Origin: Planctomycetota bacterium
GTDB lineage: Bacteria > Planctomycetota > Planctomycetia > Planctomycetales > Planctomycetaceae
Assembly (NCBI GenBank): GCA_024278285.1
Contig: JAJRTM010000724.1
Location: 1-9,282 of the forward strand
Length of the DNA stretch: 9,282 nucleotides
Direction: 5' to 3'
Every line of letters starts with the position of its first letter. The stretch's first letter is position 1. Positions 5,797 to 9,282 of this stretch are shown here, piece by piece. The translations under genes and the position numbers were made by a program. The notes under the pieces are model-generated. The model did not search any database, was not told the DNA's origin, and saw nothing but the letters and a program-made list of their open reading frames with translations.

Positions 5797-7104
5797 ATGA
5801 ATAAAACCATTATCTCGCTCAATGAATTGCGTCAGGGTGTTGTGTTGCCCGCTGCAATTTACGATGCGCAAAATTCACAGTTATTGCTGTTGAATCGCGG
5901 GATAAGATTAACACAGGATAAAATTACAGGTCTCCGCAAACGCGGCATCAAACAAATTGCAATCGACAGCAAATTTGTTTCAGAGATCAGCAATGGTCCT
6001 GGAAGTACGAAAAACAACTTCAGTCGAAAAGAGCAAATCCTCAACGAGTTGCGTACCCAAAAAGCGACTTCGCCTCACTCACTCTCCAATGAGTTAAAGA
6101 AACCTGACACCCCTCATTACGACAGCCAGTTAGAAAAAAGTTTTGCCTCTGCCAATCAAAAGCACTCCGAACATCTGGAGAGTTTTTTCGCTGAACTCCA
6201 TAGTGATTCAAAAGAAGCTGTCCGCTGCGATCCACTCTCAAGAATTGCGAATGAATCCATTGAACTGTTGTTGGGCGATATCGACCTGTTCGTAAAATTA
6301 GCGATCGAATCTTCTCAAACGGAGGCCATTAATGAGCATTGCCTGAAGGTTTCCAAATTAGCCATGTCGATCGCAACGATCCTGGAATTCAGCAAGGAAA
6401 ATGTCAGTTACGTTGGCATGGGATGCCTGATTTCTCGAATTGGCATTGGTGAGGATATCCAAAAGTTGATCAATACTCCCAGAGAGTTCACCTCATTGGA
6501 AACTCTCGAAATGAAAAAGCATGCTTCCAGAAAATTAAGACTTCTCGAACAGATCCCCGGATTACCTATTGGAGTGAAGCAGGTTGCCTGGCAAATACAC
6601 GAACGATGGAACGGTTCAGGATATCCACGAGGCAGAGTTGGCACTCAAATCCCGCCGCTTGTTCGCATTGCCTCTGTCGCAGATGCCTATGTTGCGATGA
6701 CTTCTGAACGCCCCCATCGAAGAGCAATGGCTCCTTACAGGGCCATTGAAACCATTCTGGAAGAAGCACGTAAAGGACTGTTTGAACCTAACGCTGTGCG
6801 AGGGCTTCTGCAAACAATTTCACTGTTCCCACTTGGCTCACATGTCGAACTCTCAAATAAAATGTACGCCGTTACGATACGCAATCATGCTCAGTTCTAT
6901 GACAAACCAACGGTTAAAATAATCTGCGACTCTTTTGGGCTGCCTGCCCAGCAGGAGATTGTCGTTCTTTCTGAACAACAGGATTTGCATATTGTGAGAA
7001 CCCTCAGTTCAAGCGATATCGACAAACTACTGAATCAAAGAAAAAGGCAAGACGAATCGCTGGATATTGCTATGGACTGGAGCGATGAATTGGCAATCAC
7101 CTGA
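5797..7104 (+). CDS. HD-GYP-family protein with degenerate catalytic site
   Basis: The 435-residue cytoplasmic protein has three parts. An N-terminal domain (about 5-55; LNELRQGVVL...LTQDKITGLRKRGI) resembles the domain often placed before HD-GYP. A variable, probably disordered linker covers 65-140. An HD-GYP domain spans about 165-345, and a small C-terminal beta-rich part follows. HD-GYP proteins normally hydrolyse cyclic-di-GMP at a metal centre. Here H181, H242, H268, D296 and the GSGYP loop (273-277) remain. The HD dyad of LLHDIGK is replaced by S213-R214 (LISRIG), and the first His of HHE is I267. Loss of these ligands argues against hydrolysis and for a sensor or scaffold role; that is inferred. 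The gene is a single unit with no clear Shine-Dalgarno sequence before its ATG. Confidence 0.87.
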   Translation: MNKTIISLNELRQGVVLPAAIYDAQNSQLLLLNRGIRLTQDKITGLRKRGIKQIAIDSKFVSEISNGPGSTKNNFSRKEQILNELRTQKATSPHSLSNELKKPDTPHYDSQLEKSFASANQKHSEHLESFFAELHSDSKEAVRCDPLSRIANESIELLLGDIDLFVKLAIESSQTEAINEHCLKVSKLAMSIATILEFSKENVSYVGMGCLISRIGIGEDIQKLINTPREFTSLETLEMKKHASRKLRLLEQIPGLPIGVKQVAWQIHERWNGSGYPRGRVGTQIPPLVRIASVADAYVAMTSERPHRRAMAPYRAIETILEEARKGLFEPNAVRGLLQTISLFPLGSHVELSNKMYAVTIRNHAQFYDKPTVKIICDSFGLPAQQEIVVLSEQQDLHIVRTLSSSDIDKLLNQRKRQDESLDIAMDWSDELAIT

Positions 7105-7220
7105 AACGGTGTAAGAGGAAAGGGAGTAATACCGATGGTAACTATTCAGCAACGTTTAGTTTCGATAGGAATTTAGGTTGTTGGTAGCGGACCCTACGCC
7201 AAAGCTGAATAGATACAACC

Positions 7221-7234
7221 GAGAATGAATTCTC
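7221..7234. repeat. Small palindrome between convergent genes
   Basis: GAGAATGAATTCTC gives 6-bp arms around two bases. It lies between the converging HD-GYP gene and the 7289-7771 gene. There is no T-run, so it is not a convincing terminator. The rest of 7105-7288 shows nothing recognisable. Confidence 0.3.
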
Positions 7235-7288
7235 ATCGTCTGGCAGCACTTCCCAGGTGATGCCCTGACTAGATGTCTCAAGAAGAAG

Positions 7289-7771
7289 TTACGACTGGGC
7301 AGCATATTTTTCTGCGGCTTCCAGTATCCAGAGGTCAATCAATTCTTTGAACGATTCCAGATCGAGTTCGCTGAGCTTTTGAAAGTGGCTTCTGATGTAC
7401 AATTCTTTATTGCGGATTGTCGCCTTGGCGGTCAAATCGACAAGGTGTGCGGGTGAGAATGGGCGTACCGTCATTTGCAGTTGACTGAAAAGACGATCGA
7501 CCTCTCCGCGATTCATTTTGATGTCATCCCGCCGGATGCTTGCTCCCCAGCCTTGTTCGTCTGCAATCGTGGTGTATTCGAAGCCGGGAAAGTGATCGAC
7601 CAGTTTTTTCAGGCACTCTTCAATATGCTCCGAAAGTTCCAGCCGGGCAGCAGAGTGCAGAACTTTCAGTTCCTCTTCCGTTGCAACCCGCTCCGCTTGC
7701 GATTGCTGATTCGATTGCTTGGTTTTTTGTCCACGATCAATGGCTCGCTGAAGCCGATTTTCAAAATCCAT
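7289..7771 (-). CDS. Conserved-looking hypothetical protein, 160 residues
   Basis: The product is soluble, with no signal or membrane segment. The N-terminus (1-40) is rich in Gln, Arg, Lys and Glu and probably helical. The central part (about 40-110) contains ELSEHIEECLKKL, HFPGFEY and EQGWGASIRRDD. The C-terminus (about 110-155) contains TIRNKELYIRSHFQKL and LESFKELIDLWILE. The composition and ordered motifs look like a real folded protein. I believe similar proteins occur in other planctomycetes, without a known function, but this is recollection. The start is the first ATG after an in-frame stop region, and the ribosome-binding site is weak. It converges with the HD-GYP gene and has a large palindrome about 50 bases upstream of its start. 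Confidence 0.8.
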   Translation of the reverse strand: MDFENRLQRAIDRGQKTKQSNQQSQAERVATEEELKVLHSAARLELSEHIEECLKKLVDHFPGFEYTTIADEQGWGASIRRDDIKMNRGEVDRLFSQLQMTVRPFSPAHLVDLTAKATIRNKELYIRSHFQKLSELDLESFKELIDLWILEAAEKYAAQS

Positions 7772-7819
7772 AGTAATACTCGTCTTATTAATGTTGCTTC
7801 AAATTGATAACCGATTTCA

Positions 7820-7869
7820 GGCGAGCAGGGTCAGCAGGGTAACCAAGGGGTTAACACCCCCGGCTCGCC
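7820..7869. repeat. Long nested palindrome
   Basis: GGCGAGC (7820-7826) pairs with GCTCGCC (7863-7869). Inside, GGGT pairs with ACCC, and AACC-AAGG-GGTT forms the tip. It lies upstream of the minus-strand 7289-7771 gene and resembles palindromic intergenic repeats of planctomycetes. No following T-run is present on either strand. Confidence 0.6.
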
Positions 7870-7900
7870 GAGAAGAGGCAAGCACGCCATCCCACTATTT

Positions 7901-7932
7901 CCTAACGCCTAATACCTACTACCTAACGCCTA
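7901..7932. repeat. Direct repeat of an 11-base unit
   Basis: CCTAACGCCTA occurs at 7901-7911 and again at 7922-7932, with TACCTACTA-like sequence between. A T-run follows at about 7933-7938. There is no coding content. The core CCTAAC recalls the attC core, but no palindrome surrounds it. Confidence 0.5.
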
Positions 7933-8029
7933 TTTTTTCCACTCCTGTATTGCATTCCTGAATCTCGACGCAATAATTGAAAGTGAGGGAAAGTGGGTGT
8001 AATTTTTTCTTGCTATTAAAATGGAATTG

Positions 8030-8043
8030 TAACGATTTCGTTA
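8030..8043. promoter_or_regulatory. Palindrome upstream of the small membrane protein gene, possible operator
   Basis: TAACGA and TCGTTA flank two bases, 50 bases before the ATG at 8093 and next to a weak TACAAT box (8057-8062). It may be a regulator site, but no regulator is identified. Confidence 0.25.
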
Positions 8044-8092
8044 AGATTGTCAGATCGTACAATTTTTGACGGTTTGAGGGAACCGAGGGAAC

Positions 8093-8386
8093 ATGCCTGG
8101 GCAGTTGAATTCAGTTATATCGAAATTATTATCTGCAACGTACTGGGAGTGGTTGGTACTGATTGTAGTCCTGATCGTGTTGGTTCGTCTGGTTATATGG
8201 ATTAAAGCCAGTTTGCGCGAAGATGACGATCCTTCCAGTGTCGATCATCAGATGCTTGTCGAGATTACAGAATTGCAACGTCAGGGTGAGATCACAGAGA
8301 CCGAATACCGATCCATCAAAGGTCGACTTGTCGATAGACTCAAAATTAAAGACGAGCTTCCTACTCGGGAATCGAAGTATGAATAA
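8093..8386 (+). CDS. Small membrane protein with SHOCT-like C-terminal helix pair
   Basis: The 97-residue protein has one strong transmembrane helix (about 17-38, YWEWLVLIVVLIVLV...). An acidic linker (about 43-52) and a segment at about 55-85 (LVEITELQRQGEITETEYRSIKGRLVDRL) follow. The last part has the SHOCT pattern: leucine-rich helix, Gly-x-Ile-Thr turn, then Glu-x-x-x-(Lys) helix. SHOCT motifs are found at the ends of many unrelated proteins and are thought to mediate oligomerisation. The start is supported by GAGGGA (8085-8090). It is a single-gene unit 312 bases upstream of clpX and on the same strand, but there is no evidence of co-transcription. The function is unknown. Confidence 0.85.
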   Translation: MPGQLNSVISKLLSATYWEWLVLIVVLIVLVRLVIWIKASLREDDDPSSVDHQMLVEITELQRQGEITETEYRSIKGRLVDRLKIKDELPTRESKYE

Positions 8387-8698
8387 CAATATGTCCAAGA
8401 AGGGCCTATTTTTGAAAATAATTTCAAGTGAGTCTGTCAATTGGACCTTTCATAAAAAATTGGGATTTTTTTTACGAAAGTGACAGTCGGGCACGAAAGT
8501 TGCATCTCTACTTAATTCAGTAATCGAATTGTAGAATGAACCACGGACCAGATCGTTCCGATTACTTTTCGCCCAAACAATGACTGTTGAGAACCAACCA
8601 AGGGATTGCATTCGCTGACACGGAGGCAGCGAAACAAGACCGACCCAGGATAGGCAACTACCACCGATCTTTTGATCGACAGATTTGAAGGAACTCGA
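8387..8698. other. Intergenic region upstream of clpX
   Basis: This region of 312 bases has no credible gene. It holds a 6-bp hairpin TTGAAA-ATAA-TTTCAA (8412-8427), a T-run near 8466-8474 without a proper stem, and a hairpin CGATC-TTTT-GATCG (8665-8678) just before the clpX ribosome-binding site. No strong promoter was recognised. Confidence 0.5.
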
Positions 8699-9282
8699 AT
8701 GACCTCCGGAACAGATTTCATGTCAGGCAAACGTACTGGTAAAAGTAAAAAGCACGCAAATTGCTCGTTCTGTGCCAAAAGCTACCGCGAGGTTGGCCCA
8801 CTGGTTGAAGGACCAGACGATGTTTATATTTGCGAAAACTGCATCGACTTGTGCCAATCTATCCTCACTCAGGAACAAAAGCGGCGAGGTGGTTCCGATT
8901 CACTCTTCAAGAAAATCCCAACGCCTCGGGAAATTGTCGGCCATCTTGATGAATATGTCATCGGGCAATCACACGCCAAAAAAGTGATGGCTGTCGCCGT
9001 GCATAATCACTACAAAAGATTAATGCACATGGAAGGCGACGACAGCGATATCGAAATCGAAAAATCGAATATCCTGTTCGTCGGACCAACCGGTTGTGGA
9101 AAAACATTGCTCGCCAAAACTCTTGCACGATACTTGCAGGTTCCTTTTGCGATCGGCGATGCGACCACTCTTACCGAAGCGGGTTACGTGGGCGAAGATG
9201 TCGAAAACCTGCTGCTGAAATTGTTGCACGCAGCCGATTTCGATATCGAAACAGCTCAACGCGGAATCATCTTCATTGATGA
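8699..9282 (+). CDS. clpX: ATP-dependent Clp protease ATP-binding subunit ClpX (3'-partial)
   Basis: ClpX is the hexameric AAA+ unfoldase that feeds substrates to the ClpP peptidase in the cytoplasm. The window contains 194 codons, about the first 45 percent of a typical ClpX. The N-terminal zinc-binding domain has C22, C25, C45 and C48 (CSFC...CENC). The conserved PTPREI...HLDEYVIGQ segment leads to the AAA+ core with Walker A GPTGCGKT (129-136), then [16 protein letters not shown]. The window ends inside Walker B at IIFID, before the Glu codon is complete. The start is set by AAGGA (8688-8692) six bases before ATG 8699; the ATG at residue 8 is an unlikely alternative. clpP is not immediately upstream, where it often sits; a small membrane-protein gene is there instead. 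Confidence 0.97.
   Translation, partial: MTSGTDFMSGKRTGKSKKHANCSFCAKSYREVGPLVEGPDDVYICENCIDLCQSILTQEQKRRGGSDSLFKKIPTPREIVGHLDEYVIGQSHAKKVMAVAVHNHYKRLMHMEGDDSDIEIEKSNILFVGPTGCGKTLLAKTLARYLQVPFAIGDATTLTEAGYVGEDVENLLLKLLHAADFDIETAQRGIIFID

Noticed and set aside
8403..8475. An intrinsic terminator after the small membrane protein gene
   Set aside because: The TTGAAA/TTTCAA hairpin and the T-run are about 40 bases apart, so they do not make a proper terminator.
8512..8778. An 88-codon minus-strand frame before clpX
   Set aside because: It runs antisense through the clpX ribosome-binding site and N-terminus, with no recognisable product.

Overview
The window most likely comes from a planctomycete (Planctomycetota). 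The gene content fits: a divergent ABC exporter, an exported NPP-type phosphodiesterase, a degenerate HD-GYP protein, small conserved proteins of unknown role and clpX. So does the abundance of intergenic palindromic repeats. The phylum is inferred from gene style and remembered repeat families, not from a marker-gene comparison. No tRNA, rRNA, CRISPR array or transposase gene was recognised.

Layout. (1) Bases 3-1967, plus strand: an ABC exporter subunit fusing membrane and nucleotide-binding domains. Its NBD has lost the Walker A lysine, the Q-loop Gln and the H-loop His. The frame is open to the window edge, so the N-terminus may be missing. (2) Bases 1968-3358: a gene-poor accessory stretch. 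It reads best as a short integron-type gene-cassette array on the minus strand, with one complete attC-like site (2500-2604), two half-sites and a collapsed junction. The two tiny cassette genes encode a two-helix membrane protein (2217-2486) and a single S1/OB-fold-like protein (2716-2958). No integrase gene is in the window. The array is flanked by two foldback repeats, at 2031-2175 and 3165-3327. (3) Bases 3359-4756, minus strand: a secreted alkaline-phosphatase-superfamily (NPP-like) enzyme with all expected metal ligands. A 129-bp MITE-like element with 23-bp terminal inverted repeats lies just upstream, in its promoter region. (4) Bases about 5047-5441: an apparently independent plus-strand transcription unit. 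It has phased A-tracts, a sigma-70-like promoter, a chain of stem-loops containing G-U pairs and bulges, and a strong UUCG-loop terminator. It holds no convincing protein gene, and I interpret it as an unrecognised structured RNA with a T-box-like core. (5) Bases 5797-7104, plus strand: an HD-GYP-family protein without its HD dyad, behind an extended -10 promoter at 5652-5660. (6) Bases 7289-7771, minus strand: a 160-residue protein of unknown function, with a long palindrome upstream. (7) Bases 8093-8386, plus strand: a small one-helix membrane protein with a SHOCT-like tail. (8) Bases 8699-9282, plus strand: the first 194 codons of clpX, cut by the window end within Walker B.

The genes do not form an obvious pathway. 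Most are single-gene units separated by 200-1400 bases. The items most worth following up are the cassette array, the 5.1-5.44 kb structured RNA candidate, the catalytically degenerate ABC and HD-GYP proteins, and the MITE in the phosphodiesterase promoter.
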